The notes beneath the pieces were generated by a model, which searched no databases, had not been told where the DNA came from, and worked only from the letters and a program-made list of their open reading frames with translations. This document shows positions 50,429 to 60,038 of a stretch of 64,000 bases of DNA, piece by piece (the stretch's first letter is position 1; every line of letters starts with the position of its first letter). The position numbers were made by a program, and so were the translations under genes. This stretch comes from Candidatus Pelearchaeum maunauluense. GTDB taxonomy: Archaea > Thermoproteota > Nitrososphaeria_A > Caldarchaeales > Caldarchaeaceae. The stretch covers positions 62,001 to 126,000 of the forward strand of contig JANVYQ010000004.1 in the NCBI GenBank assembly GCA_030059675.1, written 5' to 3'.

Positions 50429-53400
50429 TTAGGCCTGTTTTATGCTTATTTCTTCGGTCTGGGCTCTGAGCTGCTCAAGCACTTCTTGGTAGTCTTTCTC
50501 TCCTGCTTCTATCCTGTCCATCAGCTCTTCAAGTCTTCGTGTCGTCTCTTCGGATACGTACTTGCCGTAGTTTTCCTCAAGGTATTGGTAGATTGTTCTT
50601 CCTTTCTTGGTTGGTATTATGCGGCCGCGGTTAGCGAAGACATAGCCGCGTTCAAAGAGCACTCGTACTATCTTGCTGTATGTGCTTGGCCTGCCTATTC
50701 CCCTCTCCCGCATGAGCGTTATTATGTCTCCCTCGGTGTAGGGCCAGGCTGCTGGGACAGTCTTGACGCTGAAATCAACAACCCTATACCTGCCCTCCTC
50801 AACCCTCTTGGATACACTTATGGTTGGGAACACCTTGTTGAATCCTGGATGCAGCACCTCTACGACAGCATCAACCTCAAGCTCGTACGTGCTGAGTCTT
50901 GCCTTGTATTTCTGGCCTGCCACTACCGCGGCCTCCATCTGACTAGCTATAAACCTCCTGAATATCAGGTCATACAGCCTGAGATGCCTCTCTGTTATCG
51001 CCACAGTAGGCTTGATTATCCCAATCTGTATATACTGCTGGAGCTTATTCCTATCCAAGGGCCTTACAGGCCTTATACATTCGTGAGCGCCCTCACGGGC
51101 ATAGGTGCGTGCTATGAACTCGCCCAGCTTATTCGTCTGGATATACTCACGTGCTATATTCAAGCCTACGCTTGACACCGTTGTGGCGTCTGTCCTATGA
51201 TATGTTATGAAACCGCTCTCAAAGAGCTCCTGCGCTATCTGCATAGTTGTATCAACCGAGAAGCGTAGATAAGCAAACGCATCGCGTAGGAGTGTTGCCG
51301 TAATATATGGTGGATATGGATTGAGCTCGCGCACTTCCTCATGGACATCAGTAACCTCAACAAAAAGCGCTTCCTTATCCAAGTCTTGAGCCTCGGTTGG
51401 GTTTTCAAAGGATAGCTCCAACCCATTCTCCAAGACCGTTCTCAGTATTGTCTTCCGTTTTTTGGCCTCCTCCATGCGCTTAACTATCCACCCCAGAACT
51501 GGTGTCTGGACCCTCCCCGCCGAGTGGCCGCGAGAGCCGAACCTCTCCCAGAGCCGTCTACTAAGCTCAAAGCCAAGCCAGCGGTCTTCTATTCTCCTGA
51601 CAAGCTGAGCCGCCACCAAGTTATCCGAGACCTTACGCTTCTCAGAAAGCGCGCGCAGCAGGGCTTTCCGCGTAACCTCGTGAAACTCCAGCCGGTATAT
51701 GTTGGGGTTATAGGGCTGTAGGGCTGATGTTATGTCATACGCTATCTTCTCCCCCTCCGCATCTGGGTCGGTGGCTACGTAAACCTCATTAACAGAGAGG
51801 GCAGCCTTACGCAGAGCCTCTATTATATCCTGCTTAGAGAAGACATCTCTACTACCGCATGAGGGGCAGCTGTCCTCCTCCACGAATTGATACCCGCATC
51901 TTCTACATCTCTTGATGGGTGAGAAGACGGGTAAGAATCTTCCATCATCTATCAAGACGCCGTAGAAGCCTGGGGATATTGCGAGGTCTGTTACATGCCC
52001 CATGGTCGCTGCTATCTGGAGAACCACCCCACCGCTGCTCGTTGTATAGAGCGTTAAATCCCCCACACGACGCTTATACGGCTTACCGAAGAACTTGGCA
52101 AACGTCTTAGCTTTAGTAGGCGACTCAACTATCATCAAGGCTTCACGCGCTATGCTCGTCCGCGGAATTGTTATCTGGCCAGCCCTTATCTGGGCTATAA
52201 CCTCCCTCTCGCGGTCAACCTCGCCGAATTGGCGTCTGGCCTCCTCCACCGTGTATTCAATCCAGTCAAAGTCCTCCAAGACGAGCTTCAGACGGCGCGT
52301 TAAGCCCGTGAAGGTCTTCTCATCATCAACCAGTAATATGCTCACGCCGCGGCTAACTCCCGCAGCGTAGAGGCGGGATGTTCTTCCAGAGGCTTGCAAA
52401 TAGCCGTAGGTGTCTGGTATGATTATGTAAAACGAGTCGTCGCGTACGCGTATGGTTATGTCGGATGATTCCTCAACCCTCTCAAGAAAATCTGGAGTCA
52501 GCAAACCCTGTATAAACTCTGTCGCTTGTTTAACTATCCGAACCAAGTAGCCCAGCTGGCCGCCTGGTGTTTTCCCAGACTGGAGAGCCTCCCTAACCCT
52601 ATCCACAGAATCTCTACGCATGGGGACAATCCTTCTCAAGCTCTGAAGTATCTGCAGCGCCCTTGGCTTGACATCTTCATCTATTATGTCAATGACGTTG
52701 CTTAATAGAGCGAATAGCTTATTCGGGTTTGTTTCGTCTTTCTCCATTTTGACCTCTCTGCGCGGGACTCCGACGAAGATGGCGTATCTGACTGTTTCTG
52801 GCAGGTCTATCCCGCGTGCGAATGGGCTGCGGCCAGAAGATAGGCCGACTAGCGCGTCAAACTCGCCGGCCTTAAACCGATCAAGTATGCCCTCCTCCAT
52901 AGTCTCGTAGAAGTAAGCCCTTATCCCCTTCTCAACAAGCTTCTCTGTCAGACGTCGTGCAAAGCTCTTACCCCGCGCAACTGGTGTGTATACAAGCGCC
53001 CCCTTCCCATGCTCCTTTAGGAGCTCAACAGTACGCGAGAGGAGCTTCTCTTCCCGCAGATAAAAATCAGCTATGTTTCTGACGAATTTAGGACTGGTGC
53101 CAGGCTCGAAGTCAAGGAGCTCTGAGAAAATCAATACGCGACGCGTGGTTTTTGGTCTTAGTGTTGCACCAGCCACTATGAGCCTACCGTGCTTCTCCTT
53201 CTTAAGCCGCTCAATATAGCTACTCAACATATCATACTCATGTTCAAGCTTCCTATCATCTACATAGCTCAGACGCCGCCTAAGCTCTATAAGCCTCAAA
53301 GCCTTATCTACAACATCTGGCTCAAATCCCAAAACCATAACAACCCTATCAATATTCTTAGGGGACTTGAGGAACGAATCCACATCATCTACAAAGACGT

Positions 53401-54037
53401 AGTCAAAAGACTTGTTTTTGAGAAGTTCAAATTTATCAATCAAAAATCTGTCAGTGGTTATTAGGAGCTTGTAGTTGTCTTCTTCTATCTTTTTGAGCAT
53501 CTGATTCTTCTCTTTTCTCTTCATTCCCGTGTGGTAGAACGCTATATCATCGCCGCGTAGCCCCATGCGCTCTGCGAATTCTAGGCATTTGGAGGATACT
53601 TGGTCGACTAGTATGCTGTTGGGGAGTATGATGTAGCATTTGCTTTTCTTATGTTTTATGAGGTAGAGCGCCATGATTGCGCAGAAGACGGTCTTCCCCA
53701 CACCCGTTGGTGCTACTATGGCAATGTTCTCATCCAGCAGGACGCGGCGCGCCCATACTTCTTGGAGAGACCATGGCTCGTAGCCTAGAGCCCGCCAGAA
53801 CTCATGCCTAAACTCGCCTAGCCTCTTTTCAAGCTCAGCCACTATCGCGTATCTCTGGAGCTTCCCCCTCTCCTCCAACGCGCGCATTATCGCTTCTGGA
53901 GTAGCTGGTTCGGGAAGTACGCTAAGACACGCGCTACAGACTCCACCCCTAGCTAGACGCTCTGCCTCAATTCTCCCGCCACAATTGGGACATAGCTCAT
54001 CCAGTAATAGCATAACTTTCTCCTTGCTTATCGTCAT
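50429..54037 (-). CDS. rgy: reverse gyrase
   Basis: A 1202-residue fusion. An N-terminal zinc finger (Cys16, 19, 34, 37) precedes the helicase half, with Walker A APTGVGKT (109-116) and motif II VFVDDVDSF near 215. The topoisomerase IA half starts near 640 (AREALMIVESPTKAKTFA), has a second zinc ribbon (CRRCGYQFVEEDSCPSCG), ATDPDAEGEKI with the Toprim acidic pair, and the catalytic Tyr in GFITYHRTDA. It introduces positive supercoils using ATP and marks a hyperthermophilic or strongly thermophilic host. No intein. The gene starts at ATG with a long non-coding lead upstream. Confidence 0.96.
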   Translation of the reverse strand: MTISKEKVMLLLDELCPNCGGRIEAERLARGGVCSACLSVLPEPATPEAIMRALEERGKLQRYAIVAELEKRLGEFRHEFWRALGYEPWSLQEVWARRVLLDENIAIVAPTGVGKTVFCAIMALYLIKHKKSKCYIILPNSILVDQVSSKCLEFAERMGLRGDDIAFYHTGMKRKEKNQMLKKIEEDNYKLLITTDRFLIDKFELLKNKSFDYVFVDDVDSFLKSPKNIDRVVMVLGFEPDVVDKALRLIELRRRLSYVDDRKLEHEYDMLSSYIERLKKEKHGRLIVAGATLRPKTTRRVLIFSELLDFEPGTSPKFVRNIADFYLREEKLLSRTVELLKEHGKGALVYTPVARGKSFARRLTEKLVEKGIRAYFYETMEEGILDRFKAGEFDALVGLSSGRSPFARGIDLPETVRYAIFVGVPRREVKMEKDETNPNKLFALLSNVIDIIDEDVKPRALQILQSLRRIVPMRRDSVDRVREALQSGKTPGGQLGYLVRIVKQATEFIQGLLTPDFLERVEESSDITIRVRDDSFYIIIPDTYGYLQASGRTSRLYAAGVSRGVSILLVDDEKTFTGLTRRLKLVLEDFDWIEYTVEEARRQFGEVDREREVIAQIRAGQITIPRTSIAREALMIVESPTKAKTFAKFFGKPYKRRVGDLTLYTTSSGGVVLQIAATMGHVTDLAISPGFYGVLIDDGRFLPVFSPIKRCRRCGYQFVEEDSCPSCGSRDVFSKQDIIEALRKAALSVNEVYVATDPDAEGEKIAYDITSALQPYNPNIYRLEFHEVTRKALLRALSEKRKVSDNLVAAQLVRRIEDRWLGFELSRRLWERFGSRGHSAGRVQTPVLGWIVKRMEEAKKRKTILRTVLENGLELSFENPTEAQDLDKEALFVEVTDVHEEVRELNPYPPYITATLLRDAFAYLRFSVDTTMQIAQELFESGFITYHRTDATTVSSVGLNIAREYIQTNKLGEFIARTYAREGAHECIRPVRPLDRNKLQQYIQIGIIKPTVAITERHLRLYDLIFRRFIASQMEAAVVAGQKYKARLSTYELEVDAVVEVLHPGFNKVFPTISVSKRVEEGRYRVVDFSVKTVPAAWPYTEGDIITLMRERGIGRPSTYSKIVRVLFERGYVFANRGRIIPTKKGRTIYQYLEENYGKYVSEETTRRLEELMDRIEAGEKDYQEVLEQLRAQTEEISIKQA

Positions 54038-54250
54038 CCATCAAAAACACATAATAAACATTCATGAGAAATGTAGTCGTTGGTTGTGGAGTGTGTCTGT
54101 TCTTTGTCAAGTATGTGCGGCAACTATTTACTTAACAGCATTTTATTTAGTCATTTAGACAATAAGAAAACCTGAAGCATGTTATTATGCCATACATGAT
54201 TTGGTCGGGCAGTATGAATGCTTATATTTCACGCAAGTTTTCGTTAGGGT

Positions 54251-55231
54251 ATGCTGAAACCGCCGATACAAGAGCTACAGACATATTACAAGACTATACG
54301 CACGCGCAGGATGCAGCTTATACTAAAAGTGCAGGCAACAACCTTCAGGGGAATACGCGACTACCTAGATAATAACGGCTTCACAGAGCTACTCCCACCA
54401 ATCATAGGCCCTGTAACCGACCCTGGAATACGGGGTGCTAAGCAGGTTACGATAGATTATTATGGGAAGGAGTATAAGGTGATGAGTAGCGCTATCCTGT
54501 ATAAACAGATGGCCGCAGCCTCACTCAATAAGATTTACTTCTTCTCACCCAACGTTAGGCTTGAGCCGCTGGAGACGGCTACCACGGGAAGACATTTGGT
54601 TGAGTTTGTCCAGGTGGATATAGAGGAGGCCAACATAACATATGAGGATGCTATGCGGACTGCGGAAAACCTTGTGGCGCATATAATCTCGTATGTCGTT
54701 GATGAGGCAGCTCCATATTTCGAGGAGCTGGGCAGAACTCTAAGAAAATTCAAGCCACCATTCAAGAAAATAACCCACAAAGAAGCTGTCGAGCTGCTAC
54801 GCTCAAAGGGTGAAAAGGTAAGCTACTACACCGAGATACCCTGGGAGCAGGAGGAGAAGCTATCACGCATGTTTGACGAGCCCTTCTTCATAATAGACTA
54901 TCCAAAGGGCGCGCGTGGTTTCTACGACATGGAGGACGACTCAAGGCCTGGCATTCTGCGTGATTTTGACATGCTTTATCCTGAGGGGTATGGTGAGGCA
55001 ATCTCGGGAGCTGAGCGGGAGTATCGTTATGAGAAAGTCATAGCTAGGATGCGTGAGAGTGGTGAAGACCCAGCGAAGTATGGCTGGTATCTTGACATGC
55101 TCCGTGAGGGAATACCTCCGACAGCGGGTTTCGGGATAGGTGTTGAGCGACTCACCAGATACCTATGCGGCCTATCAGCGGTATGGGAAGCGCGCCCGTA
55201 TCCAAAGATAGCGGGAGTATATTCCCCCTAA
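54251..55231 (+). CDS. archaeal asparagine synthetase related to aspartyl/asparaginyl-tRNA synthetase
   Basis: A 326-residue class II core without a tRNA anticodon-binding domain. Motif 2 region FSPNVRLEPLETATTGRHLVEFVQVDIE, PFFIIDYPKGARGFYDMED (part) and motif 3 GFGIGVERLTRYLCGL are clear. This matches the asparagine synthetase AS-AR of Pyrococcus, which amidates aspartate and descends from AsnRS. About 210 bases upstream to reverse gyrase hold no other gene. Confidence 0.85.
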   Translation: MLKPPIQELQTYYKTIRTRRMQLILKVQATTFRGIRDYLDNNGFTELLPPIIGPVTDPGIRGAKQVTIDYYGKEYKVMSSAILYKQMAAASLNKIYFFSPNVRLEPLETATTGRHLVEFVQVDIEEANITYEDAMRTAENLVAHIISYVVDEAAPYFEELGRTLRKFKPPFKKITHKEAVELLRSKGEKVSYYTEIPWEQEEKLSRMFDEPFFIIDYPKGARGFYDMEDDSRPGILRDFDMLYPEGYGEAISGAEREYRYEKVIARMRESGEDPAKYGWYLDMLREGIPPTAGFGIGVERLTRYLCGLSAVWEARPYPKIAGVYSP

Positions 55232-55247
55232 CCAACTCCTCTAATAG

Positions 55248-56627
55248 GTGTCCAATCTTTTGTCCTCCACCCTACTAAAGATATTCTTCAAGCTCTTTAG
55301 AGGTTCTGAGAAGATAGCAGCGGCCAGAGGCTTCATAGAGGCATACCCTGTTGATGAGATTACTCAGAAGGCGCGGAGAGGCAAGGAGGCGGTCTTCCCG
55401 TTTGGCGAGAAGGAAGAATTCGGCAAAGCGCTTCTGGGAGCACCCATCTTCGAGCAAGCTCCCCTAAGGTATGATACACTAAGTAAAGTATTGCTGGTTC
55501 CGCCGCTCTTCACACCTCTACGCCTGAAGAAGATGCAGGAAATACTGCGTGAACCTGTATTTACCGACGTAGATACACGCGTGGAAGTGGGAGGCTTCAG
55601 CTCGTCTATGCCAGTCTGCATAGCCTCTATGGGCTCAACCGATGTCTTCAACAAGGTGTCACTACAGGTTGCTAAGGCTGCCGCCGAAGCTGGAATACCC
55701 ATGGGCGTCGGTGAGAACGTGGCAACGGTCTGGGGATATGCTCAACGCCGCAGAGCCTCGCAGCCATGCTTCAAAGAGAGGGTAATGACATACTTACAGC
55801 ACGCAGAAGAGGGGAAGGGGGGAGTATTCATACAGCAGAGCGTGGAGGACGCGTATGACGAGCTGTGGAACAAGGTTTACTCAGACCCAGACATCACACC
55901 GTATATAGAGAAAGGGCAGGTGGCGTTTGAGATAAAGCTGGGCCAGGGAGCCAAGCCGGGAATAGGCGGGGAGACCTTCGTATCACGCGACATAGCTCTT
56001 AAGATACGTGATAAATACCATTTTGACGACGACCCAGCTACCGTTGTGAAGCAGGTTTATAGTAGGCACTCCGCTCCTGGAACGTTCACGGCAGACATAC
56101 TCCGTAGCATGCTTCGCCTGATGAAGAATAACTATCCGCGATGCAGGATTTGGGTTAAGGCGGGGCCTTATCGGGATGTTGAGGAGGTTGCGCAGATTGT
56201 CCATGAGCAGGAGGCGGAGGCTATGTGGATTGATGGGAAAGAGGGGGGAACTGGGATGAGTCCAGTCATAGCGTTGAAAGACCTTGGATTGCCTACGCTG
56301 GCCTGCCTCCAGAAGATAAAGAGGATGCGTGAGCGTGGTTTGCAGCTTGATACGATAGTCTCTGGCAGGATAATTAATGGTGGTGATGTGGTGAAATCAC
56401 TATGCATGGGGGCCAGCGCTGCGGGTATGGGAAGACCTATAGTGGTAGCAGCCTACGCCGCTGGGGAAGAAGGGGTTAGACGATTCCTAGAAGCTCTCAA
56501 GATGGAGATGCAGCTCCTCATCTCTGCGCTGGGCAAATACTCAATAAAGGAGCTGGGAGACGAAGACCTGAGAGCCGCGACACCAGAGCTAGCTAGAAGT
56601 CTAGGAATAAAGAGTGTGTATGACTAG
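55248..56627 (+). CDS. FMN-binding glutamate synthase-like protein (GltB alpha-barrel)
   Basis: A 459-residue protein with the glutamate synthase FMN barrel: SSMPVCIASMGSTDVFNKVSLQ, MGVGENVATVWGYAQR, VAFEIKLGQGAKPGIGG, MWIDGKEGGTGMSP and SGRIINGGDVVKSLCMGASAAGMGRP (parts). The glutaminase part and the [3Fe-4S] Cys cluster of canonical enzymes lie outside or are incomplete, so it is one of the archaeal stand-alone barrel proteins, often with separate partner genes. Starts at GTG 16 bases after asnA-like; likely one transcript. Stop shares CTAG with the EVE gene. Confidence 0.8.
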   Translation: MSNLLSSTLLKIFFKLFRGSEKIAAARGFIEAYPVDEITQKARRGKEAVFPFGEKEEFGKALLGAPIFEQAPLRYDTLSKVLLVPPLFTPLRLKKMQEILREPVFTDVDTRVEVGGFSSSMPVCIASMGSTDVFNKVSLQVAKAAAEAGIPMGVGENVATVWGYAQRRRASQPCFKERVMTYLQHAEEGKGGVFIQQSVEDAYDELWNKVYSDPDITPYIEKGQVAFEIKLGQGAKPGIGGETFVSRDIALKIRDKYHFDDDPATVVKQVYSRHSAPGTFTADILRSMLRLMKNNYPRCRIWVKAGPYRDVEEVAQIVHEQEAEAMWIDGKEGGTGMSPVIALKDLGLPTLACLQKIKRMRERGLQLDTIVSGRIINGGDVVKSLCMGASAAGMGRPIVVAAYAAGEEGVRRFLEALKMEMQLLISALGKYSIKELGDEDLRAATPELARSLGIKSVYD

Positions 56628-57085
56628 CTCCTCATCTTGGCTAGGTTGATAATCATATTATAATCATCGTCGTTCAGCTCTCTTATGCTTCCGCGGAAAG
56701 CGCTGGGCCAGCGTTGCTTATTCTTTATGAACGAGAGCTGTTCTAACAGCTCCTCGGCTGGTAAGGACTTCTGCCAAATCTCAGCATCCTCCAGCTCTAT
56801 GGAGTAGTCAAAGTTCTCGGAGGGCTTGCCAACTATGTTAAACTTCTGCGCAGGCGTTATCGGGTGCGCTTTGCTCGCTATCCTAGCATGGCCAGCGAAT
56901 AGTCGGCCCTCACTACTGGAAACGCAGAAAATAACATTATCACCAGGCTGTAGTCTCTTGATGTTCCGAGCTCTGCTATTGAGAGACCAGAAGCGATGCT
57001 CAACACTATTACGCAAAATATCCCACGCGGGAATCCTAATCCCGCCATGAATATGGTCCTTAACTATGAAGAGCCAGTTAGCCAT
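56624..57085 (-). CDS. EVE-domain protein
   Basis: A 153-residue EVE (PUA-like) domain protein: WLFIVKDHIHGGIRIPAWDILR, NIKRLQPGDNVIFCVSS and GHARIASKAHPI are the family strands. EVE domains recognise modified bases in DNA or RNA. No restriction or toxin genes lie nearby. The ATG is followed by a typical family start. Confidence 0.82.
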   Translation of the reverse strand: MANWLFIVKDHIHGGIRIPAWDILRNSVEHRFWSLNSRARNIKRLQPGDNVIFCVSSSEGRLFAGHARIASKAHPITPAQKFNIVGKPSENFDYSIELEDAEIWQKSLPAEELLEQLSFIKNKQRWPSAFRGSIRELNDDDYNMIINLAKMRS

Positions 57086-57191
57086 AACACACTCTCAAGC
57101 TATTGATAACGCAGAAGGGATATATCGTTTAATTCATTGTTTGGGGCTTTGATAAACTTAGCCTCAGCGGCGTGTTTATATGTGGTGTTGT

Positions 57192-59009
57192 TTATAGAAC
57201 CGTAACAGATTTTGCCAGGTTTCTGGGCTTGTCGGGGTCGTAGCCCTTCAGAACAGCAAGGTGGTATGCTAGGAATTGGAATGGTATAGAGTATATTATG
57301 GGTGATAGTAGTGGGTTTATGTCGGGCATCCCCACGAAGTAGTCTGAGAGCTCTCTCACGTCATCGTCATCCTCGCTTGCCACAGAAATAATACGAGCCC
57401 CTCTAGCTTTCATCTCCATTATATTACCTATGTTCTGCTTTCTGCTCTCATCTCTGGGGACTATGAAGAATACTGGGTAATTCTTCTCTATGACGCTTAT
57501 AGGGCCATGCTTGCTCTCTCCAGCGGGGTATGCTATGCTGGGTATGTAGGAGAGCTCCATAACCTTGAGCCGCGCTTCTAGGGCTGTGCTGTAGCTTATC
57601 CCCCTTCCAAGGAAGAAGAATGACGAGCTATTCATAAGGTTTTCCGCTATCTCCCTCATCTGCCTATCCGTTGAACTCACCACCTTCTCGGCTATCGTTG
57701 GTATGGAGTGGAGCGTCTCGTAAAGCTCGTCCATCTCGTACTGGGCTAACTTACCTTTCAGGCGCGCGAGGCGTAGAGCTAGCTGGGCCAGCACCAATAC
57801 CTGCGATGTGAATGTCTTGGTCGCCGCCACACCTATCTCTGGACCAGAGTTCTGTACTATGTATGCGCGTGATATTCTGGTAAGCGTTGAGCCTACAGTG
57901 TTCGTGATTCCGAGTATCGTGGCAGCTCTCAGGCGTGCATACTCAAGAGCGTTGAGAACGTCAGCCGTCTCCCCCGACTGGCTCACGGCGAGTATCACAG
58001 TATCAGCGCTTATCGAGCTTCCATAATTGTCGATGAACTCGGAAGCTATTATAGGGTAGGTTGATGTTCTGGCTATCTTGGAGAATATGTAGGAACCAGC
58101 TATGCATGCGTTATATGATGTTCCAGCGCCGAGAAGGAAGATGTCTTTGCCCCTGTCTATGAGCTCTGCGAGCAGGTCTACGTAAATCTGCTGTAGGTGG
58201 AGGACGTTTCTCAGGGCGTTTGGTTGCTCGTAAATCTCTTTCAGCATGTAGTGCTCGTATTCCCCTTTCTTGGACATGCTGACAGCCCAGGGGATTAACG
58301 TGGGTGAGCGGTTCACCTCTGAGCGTGTGCCCAGCTTTATTATCCTATAACCATCGCGCCTTATTATCGCAGCCTCCCCATTATGTAGGAAGACAGCTTT
58401 CTGGGTGTATTCTAGGAAGGCGTTGGCGTCTGAGGATACTAGGTTAAACCCTCCCCCAACCCCTATTGCCAGCGGCGCCTCATTACGTGCTACATATATC
58501 GCTTCTGGGTTGCCTGCTATTATCATGGCAACGGCATAAGAGCCGCGTAGCCTTGATATGGCGTCCAAAAACGCTGTATCAGGCTCTGCGCCGCGCTTGA
58601 TGTTCTCCTCAACCAAGTGGGCGATAACCTCCGTGTCGGTCTTTGAGATTAGGCTGTGGTCTAGGTCTAGAAGCTCGCGCCTCAGCTCTATGAAGTTCTC
58701 TATAACCCCATTATGGACAACGGCTATCGTCTCTGTGCAGTCTGTGTGTGGGTGAGCGTTTATCTTGGATGGCGCGCCATGCGTCGCCCATCTAGTATGG
58801 CCTATGCCCACATTGCCAGGTAGGTCGTCCAGATTTAAGCGCCTGTGTATCTCCTCAATCTTCCCCTGGTCCTTCTTAACATAGAGCCTCCCTTTGAATA
58901 GCGTCGCAACCCCAGCCGAGTCGTAGCCCCTATACTCCAGCCGCGTCAGCGCTTTATGAAGAATCGGCGCAGCGTCCTCAGGACCTATGTACCCGACGAT
59001 TCCGCACAT
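57192..59009 (-). CDS. glmS: glutamine-fructose-6-phosphate aminotransferase (isomerizing)
   Basis: A 605-residue enzyme. Cys2 in MCGIVGYIG is the glutaminase nucleophile (after Met removal), followed by YRGYDSAGVA, GHTRWATHG and HNGVIENF. Two SIS domains follow with GAGTSYNACIAGSYIF, AVSQSGETADVLNAL and the C-terminal KPRNLAKSVTVL-type end. It makes glucosamine-6-phosphate, the first committed step to UDP-GlcNAc for glycans. CATATTTAAG about 30-40 bases upstream is a plausible TATA box; a palindrome stands just beyond it. Confidence 0.95.
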   Translation of the reverse strand: MCGIVGYIGPEDAAPILHKALTRLEYRGYDSAGVATLFKGRLYVKKDQGKIEEIHRRLNLDDLPGNVGIGHTRWATHGAPSKINAHPHTDCTETIAVVHNGVIENFIELRRELLDLDHSLISKTDTEVIAHLVEENIKRGAEPDTAFLDAISRLRGSYAVAMIIAGNPEAIYVARNEAPLAIGVGGGFNLVSSDANAFLEYTQKAVFLHNGEAAIIRRDGYRIIKLGTRSEVNRSPTLIPWAVSMSKKGEYEHYMLKEIYEQPNALRNVLHLQQIYVDLLAELIDRGKDIFLLGAGTSYNACIAGSYIFSKIARTSTYPIIASEFIDNYGSSISADTVILAVSQSGETADVLNALEYARLRAATILGITNTVGSTLTRISRAYIVQNSGPEIGVAATKTFTSQVLVLAQLALRLARLKGKLAQYEMDELYETLHSIPTIAEKVVSSTDRQMREIAENLMNSSSFFFLGRGISYSTALEARLKVMELSYIPSIAYPAGESKHGPISVIEKNYPVFFIVPRDESRKQNIGNIMEMKARGARIISVASEDDDDVRELSDYFVGMPDINPLLSPIIYSIPFQFLAYHLAVLKGYDPDKPRNLAKSVTVL

Positions 59010-59074
59010 TCCTACGCCCCCTTGGCGGCGGCTTGTTGGTGGTTCTTAAATATGGGCAATCACATTATTTTACC

Positions 59075-59093
59075 GGTCAAATATTATTTGACC
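59075..59093. promoter_or_regulatory. perfect palindrome between glmS and a divergent regulator, probable operator
   Basis: GGTCAAAT-ATT-ATTTGACC is a perfect 8-bp inverted repeat with a 3-base spacer. It sits 66-84 bases before glmS and 13-31 bases before the TTG of the divergent helix-turn-helix gene, overlapping the likely transcription start of the latter. Binding by that regulator, coordinating itself with glmS, is the simplest reading. Not proven. Confidence 0.6.
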
Positions 59094-59105
59094 TGGGGAT
59101 GTTAG

Positions 59106-60038
59106 TTGGCTGATAATGCGGAGATAATAGCGCGGGATAGGAAGATAGGGACGTTGCTGGTTAATGACGCGGAGATTATCAGGATATTATCAACCAGGCG
59201 CGGCGCTAGGATAGCTAGGCTGCTCGCTGAGAGGAGTAGCTATCCTGCTGAGATAGCTCAAAAACTAGGTGTGAGCAAGCAGCTGGTCTACCACTATGTA
59301 AGTAAGATGGAGAAGAGCGGCCTTATAAGGCCTGTTGACGGGATGCGTGTTAGGGGAGGGCAGGCCAAGATATACAAGATGAATGTTGATGCTGTTAGTC
59401 TTGTTCTGAACCCGCGGGGGTGGAAGCCCGCCACCGCTAGGCACATACCTGAGAAGCTCGGCTCCTTCCTCTCGCCTATAGTGAGCGGAGGCCGCCTCAA
59501 CGGGCTTGTTGTCGTAGGCTCGCCACACCCACACGGCCCGTTTAGGGCTGTAGCCACAGACGGCCACTATGGATTCCAGCTCGGCCTCTTCATAGGGCAA
59601 TACGCAAAGATAGGCGACGAGTTCGCTGTACGTCTAGATGTTGATGTCAGGGCTGAGAAGCTATACGAGCAGAACATGATACTGCTGGGCGGCCCTGGGA
59701 CGAATATAGTGACATCCATGATGAACCCGCATCTCCCGATTAAGTTTAACGAGAGCAACTATTGGGCTGGTATAGTCTCGCCCACGCAGGTTTATACCTA
59801 CGAGTCATGCGGCTTGATAGCCAAGATACCCAACCCATTCAGGGAGGGTTGTAGTGTTATCGTCTTGGCTGGTCTTAGGGCTGTGGGCACGAAGGCTGCC
59901 ATAATGATGCTCACAACACGCTACGAGGAGTTGTTGAGGGAGTATGATGGGGAAGATAGCTGGGCTGCTGTTGTGATGGGGATAGACCTGGACGGCGATG
60001 GACGTATAGACGAGGTTGAGCTACTAGAGACGACCTAA
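59106..60038 (+). CDS. winged-helix regulator fused to an S-layer-C-like domain
   Basis: A 310-residue protein starting at TTG. Residues 25-95 form an ArsR-like winged helix (RIARLLAERSSYPAEIAQKLGVSKQLVYHYVSKMEKSG, as two parts). Residues 130-300 contain LNGLVVVGSPHPHGP, ILLGGPGTNIVTSMMNPHLPI, FNESNYWAGIVSPTQVYTY and VIVLAGLRAVGTKAAIMMLT. These blocks recall the S-layer protein C-terminal family and related archaeal proteins, here cytoplasmic because no signal is present. A perfect palindrome stands upstream. Its ligand is unknown; a nucleotide or sugar cue is plausible from the glmS context. Confidence 0.6.
   Translation: MADNAEIIARDRKIGTLLVNDAEIIRILSTRRGARIARLLAERSSYPAEIAQKLGVSKQLVYHYVSKMEKSGLIRPVDGMRVRGGQAKIYKMNVDAVSLVLNPRGWKPATARHIPEKLGSFLSPIVSGGRLNGLVVVGSPHPHGPFRAVATDGHYGFQLGLFIGQYAKIGDEFAVRLDVDVRAEKLYEQNMILLGGPGTNIVTSMMNPHLPIKFNESNYWAGIVSPTQVYTYESCGLIAKIPNPFREGCSVIVLAGLRAVGTKAAIMMLTTRYEELLREYDGEDSWAAVVMGIDLDGDGRIDEVELLETT

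Noticed and set aside
50486..51175. Plus-strand reading of 229 residues opposite reverse gyrase
   Set aside because: Shadow of the topoisomerase domain; no family features.
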